Assembly: GCA_003241845.1 (NCBI GenBank) | Contig: QBMN01000021.1 | Location: 1-36,925, forward strand | Source: Shackletoniella antarctica | Lineage (GTDB): Bacteria; Cyanobacteriota; Cyanobacteriia; Phormidesmidales; Phormidesmidaceae | Direction of reading: 5' to 3' | Length of the DNA: 36,925 nt | In this document: positions 21,960 through 30,665 of the stretch, piece after piece | How positions within the stretch are numbered: the stretch's first letter is position 1 | How the letters are laid out: each line of letters opens with the position of its first letter | Made by a program: the position numbers and the translations under genes | Notes under the pieces: generated by a model | The model's input: only the letters and a program-made list of their open reading frames with translations | Told to the model about the DNA's origin: nothing | Database searches by the model: none

Positions 21960-23410
21960 CACTTATTCTCTGGCACCCGCTTGTGCCACTCCGTCGCCTG
22001 CTCGTAGGCATAGCCCACCTCAAACAGCAGGTCTTCGCGCAGGGCATTGCCGATGATCTGTAGACCGATGGGCAAGCCCTGGTCGTCAAAGCCGCAGGGC
22101 AGGCTCAGCCCCGGCAAACCGGCCAGGTTAACCGGAATCGTCATCAGGTCAGAGAGATACATACTGAGCGGATCATCGACCTTTTCGCCCGCTTTAAAGG
22201 CGGTGGTGGGGGCGGTGGGGCACACCAGCACATCCACCTGGCTGAAGGCAGTTTCGAAGTCTTGCTTGATCAGAGTGCGTACTTTTTGGGCCTTGAGGTA
22301 GTAGGCGTCGTAGTAGCCCGCCGACAGCGCATAGGTGCCGATCATGATACGGCGCTTGACCTCGGCCCCAAAGCCCTCGGCCCGAGTTTTGGTGTACATC
22401 GACATCAGGCTGTCACTGTTGCTGCGGGCACCGTACTTAACTCCGTCGTAGCGGGCCAGGTTGGACGAGGCCTCTGAGGGCGCAATGATGTAGTAGGTGG
22501 GCAAACCGTAGGCGAACCGGGGGCAGGAGATCTCTTGAACCTCAGCGCCGAGATCCTTAAGCTGCTGAATGGCGGTGGCGGTGGCGGCTCTCACCTGCGG
22601 GTCAATGCCCTCGGCGGCAAAGGTTTCGGTAATAATGCCAACCTTGCGGCCTTTGAGGCCGGTCTTGAGGTACTGGCTGTAGTCGGGAACTTTGACATCG
22701 AGACTAGTGGAGTCGCGGGGGTCGTGGCCCGCAATGCCCTGGAGCAGTAGGGCGGCATCTTCTACGGTGCGGGTCAGCGGGCCGATCTGATCGAGCGAGG
22801 AGGCGTAGGCCACCAGACCAAAGCGCGACACCAAACCATAGGTGGGCTTGAGCCCCACCACACCGCAAAACGAGGCGGGCTGGCGGATCGAGCCGCCTGT
22901 ATCTGACCCCAGGGCAGCGGCGCATTCCCCAGCGGCCACGGCGGCAGCAGAGCCACCGGAGGAGCCGCCCGGTACGCGGGTGACATCCCAGGGGTTGCCG
23001 GTGACCTGGTAGGCAGAGTTTTCGGTGGAGCTGCCCATGGCAAACTCGTCGAGGTTGGTTTTGCCCAGAGCGATCGCCCCTGCATCTCGCAGCCGCCCGG
23101 TCACGGTCGATTCGTAGGGGGGCACAAAGTTCTCTAGAATTTTTGACCCGCAGGTGGTGCGCACGCCCTCGGTGCAGAGATTATCTTTGAGCGCGATGGG
23201 AATACCGCTCAGCATACCGATATCTTCGCCAGCGGCAATGCGGGCATCGACCTGGGCCGCCTGGGCCAGAGCCTGATCGCCTGTCACCGTCAGGTAGCTG
23301 TGAAGGGTGGGTTCCAGGGCTGCAATCTGGTCAAGGTATGCCTGGGTGATCTCTACCGCAGAGCGTTCTTTGCTAACCAGCTGTTGATGCAGAGCGCGGA
23401 TGACAGACAT
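21959..23410 (-). CDS. gatA: Glu-tRNA(Gln)/Asp-tRNA(Asn) amidotransferase subunit A
   Basis: A 483-residue amidase that releases ammonia from glutamine for GatCAB, which converts mischarged Glu-tRNA(Gln) to Gln-tRNA(Gln). The Ser-cisSer-Lys triad is intact: Lys75 (IALKDNLC), Ser150 ([10 protein letters not shown]) and Ser174 ([10 protein letters not shown]). Length and the [11 protein letters not shown] and [14 protein letters not shown] blocks are normal. AAGGAG precedes the ATG at good spacing. The stop codon abuts a palindromic element. gatB and gatC are not in the window, as is usual in cyanobacteria, where the genes are scattered. Confidence 0.98.
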   Translation of the reverse strand: MSVIRALHQQLVSKERSAVEITQAYLDQIAALEPTLHSYLTVTGDQALAQAAQVDARIAAGEDIGMLSGIPIALKDNLCTEGVRTTCGSKILENFVPPYESTVTGRLRDAGAIALGKTNLDEFAMGSSTENSAYQVTGNPWDVTRVPGGSSGGSAAAVAAGECAAALGSDTGGSIRQPASFCGVVGLKPTYGLVSRFGLVAYASSLDQIGPLTRTVEDAALLLQGIAGHDPRDSTSLDVKVPDYSQYLKTGLKGRKVGIITETFAAEGIDPQVRAATATAIQQLKDLGAEVQEISCPRFAYGLPTYYIIAPSEASSNLARYDGVKYGARSNSDSLMSMYTKTRAEGFGAEVKRRIMIGTYALSAGYYDAYYLKAQKVRTLIKQDFETAFSQVDVLVCPTAPTTAFKAGEKVDDPLSMYLSDLMTIPVNLAGLPGLSLPCGFDDQGLPIGLQIIGNALREDLLFEVGYAYEQATEWHKRVPENK

Positions 23411-23571
23411 GAGACTCCTTGACAGTAAATCCTGAGCGGGCGGTAGTAGTCAACAAGGTACCAGTATAAGTAAGGATGGGGCGCGACGCGGTGCTTGGGT
23501 TAGGTTTCTCTAGCGCCCACGGGTCGCCCTAGCGTTGGCAAGAGAAGATCGCGGAGAGCCGTCTGTTAAAA

Positions 23572-23901
23572 ATGTCTCTAGAGAACCTGGCACGGAATGA
23601 TCAGCGCTATATCGACAGACATTTACGGGGCACGCAGCAGATGCAGCGAGAGCTAAGCCGGACAGGCAGTGCCGATGTTTTCGTTGATGAAGCGATGCTG
23701 CGGTGGGTTGAGCAAAAGCTGCTTCAAAATGTCATTTTCACAGGAAGAGTGCGTGGGGCTGATCAATACGGTTACCTGTTCAATGATGTGATCGGCTATA
23801 GAATAGACCTAAAGGGCAGCGAGATTCCTCTGTGCTACGGGGAACTGAAGATTAAGGACGGTAGATATCATGCCATCCCTCGAACAAAGGCAAGCTACTG
23901 A
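23572..23901 (+). CDS. Unknown protein, first gene of an overlapping two-gene unit
   Basis: A 109-residue soluble protein: MSLENLARNDQRYIDRHLRG, MQRELSRTGSADVFVDEAMLRWVEQKLL, then beta-rich FTGRVRGADQYGYLF, GYRIDLKGSEIPLCYGELKI and GRYHAIPRTKASY. I have seen similar small cyanobacterial proteins but recall no function. The helical N-half plus beta-rich C-half ending in a basic/aromatic HAIPRTK could suit a small nuclease- or toxin-like fold; that is speculation. The next gene starts inside its 3' end (32-bp overlap), so the two are surely coupled. No SD is close to ATG 23572 (GGAG lies about 15 bases away). Confidence 0.65.
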   Translation: MSLENLARNDQRYIDRHLRGTQQMQRELSRTGSADVFVDEAMLRWVEQKLLQNVIFTGRVRGADQYGYLFNDVIGYRIDLKGSEIPLCYGELKIKDGRYHAIPRTKASY

Positions 23902-24106
23902 CTGGGAATTTGTCGAGGTCTGGACTGATGCGACCTCACGGGTGCCCTATGTGCTTGTGCTGGTGGCCGATCGCGAAGGGTGCAAAATTTACGACCCCAA
24001 AGAAGATTATCGACAGGTCTTTGCCGCTCCCACCTACGAAGAGGCCAAGCTATGGCTCGCAGAAGATGAGTATGAGCGGGTAGACGGTCGTCTTACCGAT
24101 ACCTAA
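23870..24106 (+). CDS. Unknown protein, second gene of the overlapping unit
   Basis: A 78-residue acidic protein: DWEFVEVWTDATSRVPYVLVLVADREGCKIYDPKEDYRQVFAAPTYEEAKLWLAEDEYERV (read as several blocks). Two or three strands (VPYVLVLVAD, CKIYDP) are followed by an amphipathic helix (TYEEAKLWLAEDEYERV). It starts 32 bp inside the upstream gene; AAGGA lies about a dozen bases before the ATG. I do not know the family. Small size, acidity and overlap would suit an antidote or partner of the upstream protein, but no evidence decides this. Confidence 0.65.
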   Translation: MPSLEQRQATDWEFVEVWTDATSRVPYVLVLVADREGCKIYDPKEDYRQVFAAPTYEEAKLWLAEDEYERVDGRLTDT

Positions 24107-24287
24107 AGGCTCTGGAATAGGGTAGTCTCTGCCGCTTTGCTCCACGTACCTGTAGCCTGATACCCGTAGCCGATCGCAAAACTGCCCGGCTAAGATAAAG
24201 CTAGTCAATTTACACAATCATGTCGGTTTGCTGCCTGTGGCCCATTTCTTTCCAGCGTGGGGTAGGCGGTGAAGTTCGGCTTCTTTT

Positions 24288-25904
24288 ATGGCACACACTA
24301 CGCTATTTCAGCTGTTGCAGCGGGCCGTTGCGAAGGCGTCTTGGGCTGAAAACTGTTCTGAATCTAATAATTCTAAATCGTCAGCAGGGGCAACCCTGTC
24401 GCGGCGGAGCCTGCTGCGCTGCTCGGCCCTGGCGGCAGGCACGCTGGCCCTTGGAGAATTCAACCCCCGAGGGTTCAATACGGTAGACGGCGGCCCCCGC
24501 ATTGCGATCATAGGGGGCGGCATCGCCGGGTTAAATGCGGCTTACACCCTGCAAAAGCTGGGCCTATCGGCCACCATTTACGAGGCCAAGCCCTACGTGG
24601 GCGGACGCATTCAGTCGCGGCAGGGGCTGGTGGTGCCGGGTCTGGTGAATGACCTGGGGGCTGCGTTTATCAATTCAGAGCACGCTGACATGCTTGCTCT
24701 GGTGGCAGATCTGGGCTTAGAGCTGTTTGATCGCCGCACCCTGACCGAAACGCTGCCTTTTCCAGAGGTGGCCTTTTACTTTGGGGGGCGCACCATTAGT
24801 GAGGCCGAACTGGTGGAGGCGCTGCTGCCTCTGGCTGAGCAGATTGGCCGAGATGGGTCGCTGCTGCTGGAGGATTTTGACCGCTACGCCCCTCAGTTTG
24901 ACGCGCTGTCGGTGGCCGATTATCTAGACTTTCACCAGGACAAGGTGGGGCGGCGGTACGTGCGATCGCTGCTCGAAGCCACCATTCGCACCGAGTACGG
25001 GGTCGAGGCCCACGAGTCGTCTGCGCTACAGCTGATCTACAACCTGCCTCGGGTGCGCAATCGTCGGGCTGAGCCACTGACTGCCGATGAGCTGTTCTTG
25101 GTCAAGGGCGGCACCGGGCGCATTCCCCAAGCCTTGGCGGCGCGGTTAGAGCATTCTGTAAAAACCGGCTGGCGGCTGCGATCGCTCCAGAGCCAGGGCG
25201 ACGAGTTTCGCCTCAGTTTTGATCAGGGCACGGTTGCAGCCGACTACGTGATTTTGGCCCTGCCCTTTCCGGCGCTGCGGCGAGTCAACCTAGCCCTAGA
25301 TTTGCCCGATACGTTACGACAGTTCATCGCCGAGTGCGGCCCTGGCCGCAATGAAAAGCTGTTTGCGGGGTTTACCCATCGCCCCTGGCTACAGCCCCGA
25401 GGGTTTACCGGCGGAGCCTGGAGCGACCTGGGCTACAGCGGCCTGTGGGATGACACCCAGCGCCAGCCCGAGCACCGCCAGGGGGTGCTGACCTTCTTTT
25501 TAGGGGGCGATGAACTGGGCCGAGCCGAGGGGAATGTGGCGGAGCGGGGGCGAGAGCTGGTGGGCCGTACGGTGCCTTATTTGAGAGAACTGGAGGGGGC
25601 GGCGGGCGATCGCTACGCCCGCACCGCCTGGGCCAAAGACCCAGATTTTGGCGGGGCCTACAGCACCTTTGGGCCGGGGCAATACCTCAAATTCAAAGAC
25701 TTTCTCTATGTGGAGTCTGACCAGCCAACGGAGCGGCAAACGGTAGCCGTGGGCAACCTGGCTTTTGCCGGCGAGCAGTTTAGCGATGAGTACTACGGCT
25801 ACATGAATGGAGCGGCCCAGACCGGAAGACTGGCGGCGGGGGCGATCGCCGCTAGTTGGCTAGGACAACGACAGTTGACCTCATACCAAATCCGAATCGC
25901 CTAA
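24288..25904 (+). CDS. Flavin monoamine oxidase / L-amino-acid-oxidase-like protein with Tat-type signal
   Basis: A 538-residue FAD enzyme. Residues ~38-55 carry a twin-arginine-like signal (LSRRSLLRCSALAAGTLALG), so export of the folded flavoprotein is likely. The dinucleotide-binding motif is RIAIIGGGIAGLNAAYTLQ with the downstream EAKPYVGGRIQS. The C-terminal FAD motif is LAFAGEQFSDEYYGYMNGAAQTG. Blocks LVKGGTGRIPQALAARL and YVILALPFPALRR fit the amine-oxidase family. It should oxidise an amine or amino acid, releasing peroxide and ammonia. The last six codons (YQIRIA) and the stop lie inside a repeated element, so the native C-terminus was probably different. ATG 24288 has no clear SD. 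Confidence 0.85.
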   Translation: MAHTTLFQLLQRAVAKASWAENCSESNNSKSSAGATLSRRSLLRCSALAAGTLALGEFNPRGFNTVDGGPRIAIIGGGIAGLNAAYTLQKLGLSATIYEAKPYVGGRIQSRQGLVVPGLVNDLGAAFINSEHADMLALVADLGLELFDRRTLTETLPFPEVAFYFGGRTISEAELVEALLPLAEQIGRDGSLLLEDFDRYAPQFDALSVADYLDFHQDKVGRRYVRSLLEATIRTEYGVEAHESSALQLIYNLPRVRNRRAEPLTADELFLVKGGTGRIPQALAARLEHSVKTGWRLRSLQSQGDEFRLSFDQGTVAADYVILALPFPALRRVNLALDLPDTLRQFIAECGPGRNEKLFAGFTHRPWLQPRGFTGGAWSDLGYSGLWDDTQRQPEHRQGVLTFFLGGDELGRAEGNVAERGRELVGRTVPYLRELEGAAGDRYARTAWAKDPDFGGAYSTFGPGQYLKFKDFLYVESDQPTERQTVAVGNLAFAGEQFSDEYYGYMNGAAQTGRLAAGAIAASWLGQRQLTSYQIRIA

Positions 25905-25969
25905 CCCTGATTTCTACAAGGACAAACCGCAGGGGCGCATTGCATGCGCCTGGTTGAATCGGGGGTAAC
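25883..25969. mobile_element. MITE-like element, family A, copy 2 (reads into the amine oxidase gene)
   Basis: ATACCAAATCCGAATC followed by an AACCC(T/C)GATT block, CAAACCG(C/T)AGGGGCGCATT, GCATGCGCCT and GTTGAATCGGGG matches the reverse complement of 21856-21959 with few changes. The left end is intact; the right end is lost after about 25969. The element supplies the last base of a Ser codon, six further codons and the TAA of the amine oxidase gene. Confidence 0.7.
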
Positions 25970-26026
25970 TATCCAGCGGAGGTAGCTACGCTAGTGAGGC
26001 TTCTATCGTAAGCAGAAATATAAGCA

Positions 26027-26060
26027 AAAAGCCTCAAAACCAGAGGGTTTCGAGGCTTTT
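26027..26060. terminator. Bidirectional terminator between amine oxidase and BI-1 genes
   Basis: AAAAGCCTC (26027-26035) pairs with GAGGCTTTT (26052-26060), with an inner AAACC/GGTTT stem. T-runs exist in both directions. It is placed between convergent genes and best serves the minus-strand BI-1 gene, whose stop is 33 bp away. Confidence 0.85.
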
Positions 26061-26092
26061 GGATGGTCTGAGGATCGCTCCCAAGGCGCTGA

Positions 26093-26818
26093 CTAGTCGC
26101 GGTTGATGGCGATCAGCAGACGCAGAATGAAGACAAACAGGTTGATGTAGGTGAGGTACATCGACAGGGCTGCCGACAGGTACTGCTCGTCTTTATAGGT
26201 GCGGGGCAGAATGAAGAAATCCACCACCGAAGCGCCGCAAAACACCAGCACGCCAAAGGCCGAAATGGCGATGTCGAGAAACTGGGGAACAGGGCCACCA
26301 AACAGGGAAAAGACAAACTGACCCACCACCGCCAGCAGCACAGCGACAACGCCCATGCCGATGGTTTTGGTGAGGGCGAAGCCGTCTTCTTCAGACAGGT
26401 TAGAGCCGATCTGGCGGGCGGCAATAAAGACGACACCGCAGGCCAGGGCCGATGCCCCAATGCCGGTCACGCCGACCCCAGCAGTACCCAGTGCTACCGC
26501 CAGCAGACCGCTGAGGGTGTAGCCCGTCAGCAGGCTGTAGGTGGCCAGCAGGGGCAGGGCAGTGCTGTCGTTGCCCTTAGAGGCGACGTTCATCGCCACA
26601 AAGAACAGCGCAATTTGAGCAATGAGCGCCACCCAAAAGGTGGGCATAAAAATGGCCGGGTTGGTGGCCATTACGCTCAGACCGCCAAAGGAGCCTAAGG
26701 CAGTCAAAATCAGCCCGCCGCCGACGAAGGGCAGCGCTTTTTTAATTACGTTGGGGCCGATGAGAGTCTGGCCCTTAGCCTTGCTGATGGCTTCACGAAA
26801 GTTGCTGGTATTACTCAA
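26093..26818 (-). CDS. Bax inhibitor-1 / YccA family membrane protein
   Basis: A 241-residue protein with about seven hydrophobic helices: ALPFVGGGLILTALGSFGGL, MPTFWVALIAQIALFFVAM, LATYSLLTGYTLSGLLAVAL, IGASALACGVVFIAARQI, GVVAVLLAVVGQFVFSLFG, FLDIAISAFGVLVFCGASVV and YLTYINLFVFILRLLIAI. The YLTYINLFxxxLRLL end with nearby acidic residues is the BI-1 signature region. Family members act as pH-sensitive Ca2+ leak channels or interact with membrane proteases. The start is TTG at 26818, supported by GAGGA at 26826-26830 and by the expected SNTSNFREA N-terminus; no ATG is available for 50 codons. Confidence 0.9.
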   Translation of the reverse strand: MSNTSNFREAISKAKGQTLIGPNVIKKALPFVGGGLILTALGSFGGLSVMATNPAIFMPTFWVALIAQIALFFVAMNVASKGNDSTALPLLATYSLLTGYTLSGLLAVALGTAGVGVTGIGASALACGVVFIAARQIGSNLSEEDGFALTKTIGMGVVAVLLAVVGQFVFSLFGGPVPQFLDIAISAFGVLVFCGASVVDFFILPRTYKDEQYLSAALSMYLTYINLFVFILRLLIAINRD

Positions 26819-27016
26819 AGCCCTATCCTCAAAAACGAAATAGATTTGGCAAAATAGATTTGGGTGCCCCGGTCAGGGCGATCGCACAGACTAAATCTAG
26901 CTGTAGCACTAGCTTAGCCGCTCAATCTGGGCAGACTGTTTTTCCTTATCATTTTAGTCAACTTTACTCGGCTAGGTGGCTAGGCCGAGGTGTGGATATC
27001 TACCCGTAGGCTAGCC

Positions 27017-27042
27017 TAGAGCTACCTAAACAGGTAGCTCTA
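27017..27042. repeat. Perfect 11-bp stem palindrome
   Basis: TAGAGCTACCT (27017-27027), loop AAAC, AGGTAGCTCTA (27032-27042). No T-run follows. It resembles the isolated hairpins near rpmG and prcA in size and form. Confidence 0.7.
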
Positions 27043-27056
27043 GGCCATTTGCCAGG

Positions 27057-27095
27057 CCCAAGAACCGAGCCCAAGAACCAGGCCCAAGAACCGAG
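27057..27095. repeat. 13-bp minisatellite x 3
   Basis: CCCAAGAACCGAG, CCCAAGAACCAGG and CCCAAGAACCGAG in tandem, starting 14 bp after the adjacent hairpin. Non-coding. Confidence 0.75.
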
Positions 27096-27156
27096 CTAAA
27101 GAGCAGGGGGCAACTACCGCCAGACGAGAGGCAACGATTTTTAAGGAGTAGTGAGG

Positions 27157-27723
27157 ATGGTAGTTGACATAGACAGAGCCAAGAGCTGCAAAGGTAGATG
27201 GCGATCGCCCAATTTCTGGAGGGCGGTGCACCACCTAATCTGGCGAGGTAGCGCTGGTCTCGGGCTAGCGCTGCTCTGGGCACCGCTGGTTCAGGCGCAA
27301 GCGACCCCCACTATTCAGTCAGACCGGATTATTCGCTCCAGCCCAGTGATTATCCGACGACGGCCGATCATCATTCAGCAGTCGCCAGTGAACCCGACGG
27401 TAATCATTGTGCCGCCTTACCCGGTGCCCCATCGCGAAGAGACCCAGATTAGGGTAGAGCTTGATGCCCGAGGCCGCGAGTGGGGCACCGTTTATCTGAA
27501 TGGTCGGGTCGTACATCGGCCCGGCAACTTTGACCGCCAAAAAACTCTCTACCTGCCCCCCGGCGGCTATCGGCTCGAAGTTACCGGCGTGGTGCGCTCT
27601 GACCTGTGGGCTAGCGGCTACCTCGACCTGGGCCGCGACAGTTCTCGACTGGTGGTGGTGCGGTTTTCTCAGGCCGACGGGGTGAGCGTCTCAGGCAGCC
27701 CCTACGTGTGGATTCCAGATTAG
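27157..27723 (+). CDS. Exported hypothetical protein, PEGA-like beta domain
   Basis: From ATG 27157 (AAGGAG eight bases upstream) the product is 188 residues. GTG 27151 is too close to the SD. The N-terminus has a basic region and a hydrophobic stretch (SAGLGLALLWAPLVQAQA), a probable signal peptide with an AQA site. A Pro/Ile-rich basic linker (IIRRRPIIIQQSPVNPTVII) follows. The C-terminal ~95 residues are beta-rich, with GTVYLNGRVVHRPG, TLYLPPGGYRLEVTG and LVVVRFSQADG. The L-x-P-x-G-x-Y-x-L-x-V pattern resembles PEGA-type surface domains. A role at the cell surface is possible; no function is known. Confidence 0.7.
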   Translation: MVVDIDRAKSCKGRWRSPNFWRAVHHLIWRGSAGLGLALLWAPLVQAQATPTIQSDRIIRSSPVIIRRRPIIIQQSPVNPTVIIVPPYPVPHREETQIRVELDARGREWGTVYLNGRVVHRPGNFDRQKTLYLPPGGYRLEVTGVVRSDLWASGYLDLGRDSSRLVVVRFSQADGVSVSGSPYVWIPD

Positions 27724-27756
27724 GGTTGAGGCGGCGATCGCCTCAGACGCTCACGG

Positions 27757-27812
27757 CCCAGTCAACTAACCCCAGTCAACTAACCCCAGTCAACTAACCC
27801 CAGTCAACTAAC
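27757..27812. repeat. 14-bp minisatellite x 4 containing the pgi stop codon
   Basis: CCCAGTCAACTAAC is repeated four times without change. On the minus strand the last unit contains the TAG that ends pgi (27808-27810). Confidence 0.9.
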
Positions 27813-29397
27813 CCAGGGCGGCAATCTTAAGCGCCTCGGGATGGCCTGGGTTGCCGTGGATCACCAGGCTGCGCTGGTTGGCATGGAGGTGACGCGCGAT
27901 CGCATAGATTGTCTCCACCGCATCAGGGGCACCGGCCTGGGCGGCTAGCTCCGCTAGGGTTAACGGCTCAGGGCTTTGGGCCAGGGCCTTGACCACCGCC
28001 TGCTGGAGGTCGAGCACCCCAGAGGCGGCCAGCTTGCCCGCCTCAACCCCCGGCTGGTGGTAGGCATTGATATTTACCAGCGAGGCGTAGAAGCCTACCG
28101 CCCGCTCATAGAGCGCGATCAGCGCCCCAACCGTGTGGGCGTTGACCTCGGGCAGGGTCACAGTGATCGAGCCTCGACTGTTTTCGTACAGGGCTTTGCG
28201 GGTGCCCTGCAAAAAACCAAACAGGTAGTCGCCGCTGGTGGTGCCGGGTTCTATTTCTACCGAGTCGCCGACCCGGTCTTTAAGCACCTCAACAAAGGTG
28301 ACAAAAAAGCTGGCCACCCCGTCCCGCAGCTGCTGCACATAGGCATGCTGGTCGGTGGAACCCTTATTGCCGTAGACGGCGATGCCCTGGTAGACCACAT
28401 TGCCGTCGAGGTCTTTTTCTTTGCCCAGCGACTCCATCACCAGCTGTTGCAGGTAGCGGCTAAACAGCAGCAGACTGTCTTTATAGGGCAGCACCACCAT
28501 GTCTTTTTCGCCCTTGCCGTTGCCCGCGTAGTACCAGGCCAGGGCGATCAGGGCCGCGGGGTTGCGGCGCAGGTCGGGCACACGGGTGGCGGCATCCATC
28601 TCTTTGGCTCCGCCGAGAATAGAGCGAATGCTGATGTTTTGCAGGGCCGCAGGCAGCAGCCCCACCGCCGATAGCTCAGAGGTGCGCCCCCCCACCCAGT
28701 CGCGCATGGGGAAGGTGGTGAGCCAGCCCTCACCGATGGCCTGGTTCTCTAGCTTGCTGTCTCGCCCGGTCACGGCGACGGCCTGTTTAGGAAAATCTAG
28801 CCCCCGCTGCTCAAATCGGGTGCGCACCTCGACCATGCCGTTGCGGGTTTCGGCGGTGCCGCCCGACTTAGAGATGACAATCACCAGGGTGGTGGGCAGC
28901 TTGTCTTCGAGCCGGGCCAAAATGCGATCAATGCCCTCGGGGTCGGTGTTGTCGATAAAGTGAATCGCCAGCGGCGGAAAGTCTGGCCCCAGGGCCTGGG
29001 CAACAAACTGCGGCCCCAGAGCCGAGCCGCCAATGCCGATGGAGAGCACATCGGTAAAGCGCTCTTGCCCAGGGGGGGTGATGCCGCCGGTACGCACCTG
29101 GCTGGCAAACTGCTCAATGCTGGTCAGGGTTTCGAGAATGTCTTGCTTGAGCTCGGGGGTAGGGGCCAGGTCGGCATCGCGCAGCCAGTAGTGGCCTACC
29201 ATACGGTCTTCGTCGGGGTTGGCGATCGCCCCCGCCTCCAGAGCGGCCATATCGGCAAAGGCTTTGGCAAAGCGCGGCTGCATGCTGGCCACAAAGGCAT
29301 CGTCAAAACCCATGCGGCTAACATCTAGGTAAAAGCCCAGGCCTTCGTTGTAGTAGAGCCAGTCTTTATAGCGTTGCCAAAGGGCGGCTGCATCCAT
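27808..29397 (-). CDS. pgi: Glucose-6-phosphate isomerase
   Basis: A 529-residue enzyme interconverting glucose-6-phosphate and fructose-6-phosphate in glycolysis, the oxidative pentose phosphate pathway and glycogen/sucrose metabolism. Diagnostic blocks: [50 protein letters not shown], and later [18 protein letters not shown] and [12 protein letters not shown] near the active-site Lys. Length fits the cyanobacterial version. GAGGAG lies about ten bases before ATG 29397. The stop codon falls in a perfect 14-bp tandem repeat, so the exact 3' end may differ between strains. The CNB-domain gene lies 172 bp upstream on the same strand. Confidence 0.98.
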   Translation of the reverse strand: MDAAALWQRYKDWLYYNEGLGFYLDVSRMGFDDAFVASMQPRFAKAFADMAALEAGAIANPDEDRMVGHYWLRDADLAPTPELKQDILETLTSIEQFASQVRTGGITPPGQERFTDVLSIGIGGSALGPQFVAQALGPDFPPLAIHFIDNTDPEGIDRILARLEDKLPTTLVIVISKSGGTAETRNGMVEVRTRFEQRGLDFPKQAVAVTGRDSKLENQAIGEGWLTTFPMRDWVGGRTSELSAVGLLPAALQNISIRSILGGAKEMDAATRVPDLRRNPAALIALAWYYAGNGKGEKDMVVLPYKDSLLLFSRYLQQLVMESLGKEKDLDGNVVYQGIAVYGNKGSTDQHAYVQQLRDGVASFFVTFVEVLKDRVGDSVEIEPGTTSGDYLFGFLQGTRKALYENSRGSITVTLPEVNAHTVGALIALYERAVGFYASLVNINAYHQPGVEAGKLAASGVLDLQQAVVKALAQSPEPLTLAELAAQAGAPDAVETIYAIARHLHANQRSLVIHGNPGHPEALKIAALG

Positions 29398-29569
29398 CCT
29401 AATTACTCCTCGGTCTAAACCGTATTCACTAACATCCTGAGGTGCAGTTTAGAGGATAGGACGGATGCCGTGACACAAAGGGTGGTTAAACATACTGCTA
29501 GGCCATAGTCCGGTGAGATCAAGCCAGAAACCGCTCACAACTGCGCTTTGCCCCACGCCCGCCCCGCGC

Positions 29570-29941
29570 CTACACCAAGGCCTTAAAGCTGCGCAGTCGA
29601 GTCGAGAGACTGCGAATTACCTCCAGGGCAAACAGCGGCGTCTCTTGCACCAAAAACATAAAGTGAGCTCTGTCGACCGCCGCCAGCTTGCAATCGGTCT
29701 TGGCCACCGCCGTAGAGGCCCGCACAGAGGGAATTTGCACCAGCGCCCCTTCGCCAAATATGTCGCCGTGGCTAATGGTCTCAACGGTATGACCCTGCAC
29801 ACGCATTTCTACCTCGCCTTCAAGGATCCCGTACATGACCTCGCCAGGGGTGTCGGCTTCAAAAATGGTCTCCCCAGCTTTGACCTCATGAATGTGGGGA
29901 GAGGTCATGAATAGCTCAATTACCCGGGTCGGTTCCAGCAT
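29570..29941 (-). CDS. Stand-alone cyclic-nucleotide-binding domain protein
   Basis: A 123-residue single CNB domain (Crp/Fnr-type sensor fold without a DNA-binding helix-turn-helix). Blocks: IHEVKAGETIFEADTPGEVMYGILEGEVEMRVQGHTVETIS (several strands), the phosphate-binding-cassette region HGDIFGEGALVQIPSVRASTAVA with the acidic Glu and basic Arg, and a final helix PLFALEVIRSLSTRLRSF. It may sense cAMP/cGMP and act by protein contact. The effector is unknown, and the altered cassette (GEGALVQIPSVRAS) makes nucleotide binding uncertain. It is divergent from mscL, 271 bp away. Confidence 0.85.
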   Translation of the reverse strand: MLEPTRVIELFMTSPHIHEVKAGETIFEADTPGEVMYGILEGEVEMRVQGHTVETISHGDIFGEGALVQIPSVRASTAVAKTDCKLAAVDRAHFMFLVQETPLFALEVIRSLSTRLRSFKALV

Positions 29942-30212
29942 GGTGAGGCAGTTTTCATCGCAGTTCGCTGCAATCTTACAACCCTACTGATGACCCCAGG
30001 GTTAACAGCACTTTAAGCCAGCGCCCGCAGCCTGGCACAATCAGCCTGCCAACCTAAGATGCTCAGCCCCTGGCCGCAGCCAGCAACAGAACTTGGTCTA
30101 TGTAGCTACGGGCCAAAGCCTGCTTTGGCCATAGCCAGTAGATTCTTTTTTTCGCCTGTACTAATGTGTATCTTGATCTTTGAGAAGTACAACCGGCGAG
30201 GAGTAGAACGCT

Positions 30213-30653
30213 ATGGCCAACGGTGTAGGGGGCCGACGCATCCGCGTTAGCAGTGTTTGGGAAGACTTCAAAGCATTTGCCCTGAAGGGCAGCGTGGTCG
30301 ATCTGGCCGTGGCGGTGATCATTGGCACGGCCTTCGGGGCCATCATTAGCTCTCTGGTCGAAGATATTCTCATGCCCGCCATCATTAACCCGCTGCTGTC
30401 ACAGGCTGGCACCGACTGGCGTGAGGCCGTAGTGGGGCCAGGTATTCGCCTGGGCAGCTTCTTTGGCACCATCATCGACTTTTTAATTATTGCCCTGGTG
30501 CTGTACGTGATCATTCGCGGCTTTGAGCGCCTTAAGCGCAGGGCAGCGCTAGAAGCAGCCGCAGCCGCAGCCGCAGAACCCAGTATCGAGGAAAAGCTCA
30601 ACGACACCCTTACCCGCCTGACCGACTACCTAGAAAGCCGCCCTAGACAATAG
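30213..30653 (+). CDS. mscL: Large-conductance mechanosensitive channel MscL
   Basis: A 146-residue channel that opens under membrane tension to release solutes on osmotic downshock. N-terminal WEDFKAFALKGSVVDLAVAVIIGTAFGAIISSLVEDILMP (in blocks) gives the first helix with the Gly/Ala-packed pore. The second helix is FGTIIDFLIIALVLYVIIRG. An Ala-rich linker and a C-terminal coiled helix (EEKLNDTLTRLTDYLESR) follow. GAGGAG at 30198-30203 is nine bases before the ATG. A palindromic element starts 12 bp after the stop. Confidence 0.97.
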   Translation: MANGVGGRRIRVSSVWEDFKAFALKGSVVDLAVAVIIGTAFGAIISSLVEDILMPAIINPLLSQAGTDWREAVVGPGIRLGSFFGTIIDFLIIALVLYVIIRGFERLKRRAALEAAAAAAAEPSIEEKLNDTLTRLTDYLESRPRQ

Positions 30654-30665
30654 CTAAATAAACCT

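Larger units (their letters stand above)
26819..27156. other. 338-bp region with a hairpin and a minisatellite
   Basis: A divergent region between the BI-1 gene and an exported-protein gene. Near its right half are TAGAGCTACCT/AGGTAGCTCTA (27017-27042, perfect 11-bp stem, 4-nt loop) and a 13-bp tandem repeat (27057-27095). The ribosome-binding site AAGGAG (27143-27148) precedes ATG 27157. No gene is visible inside. Confidence 0.55.

Noticed and set aside
24220-24486. Open frame overlapping the start of the amine oxidase gene
   Set aside because: It lies in another frame over the Tat signal region; Cys/Arg-rich noise without an SD.
27757-27812. Possible CRISPR array
   Set aside because: The four 14-bp units are directly adjacent with no spacers, and there are no cas genes in the window.
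27976-28674. 232-codon open frame antisense to pgi
   Set aside because: Shadow of the pgi coding strand; His/Gln-rich with no motif.
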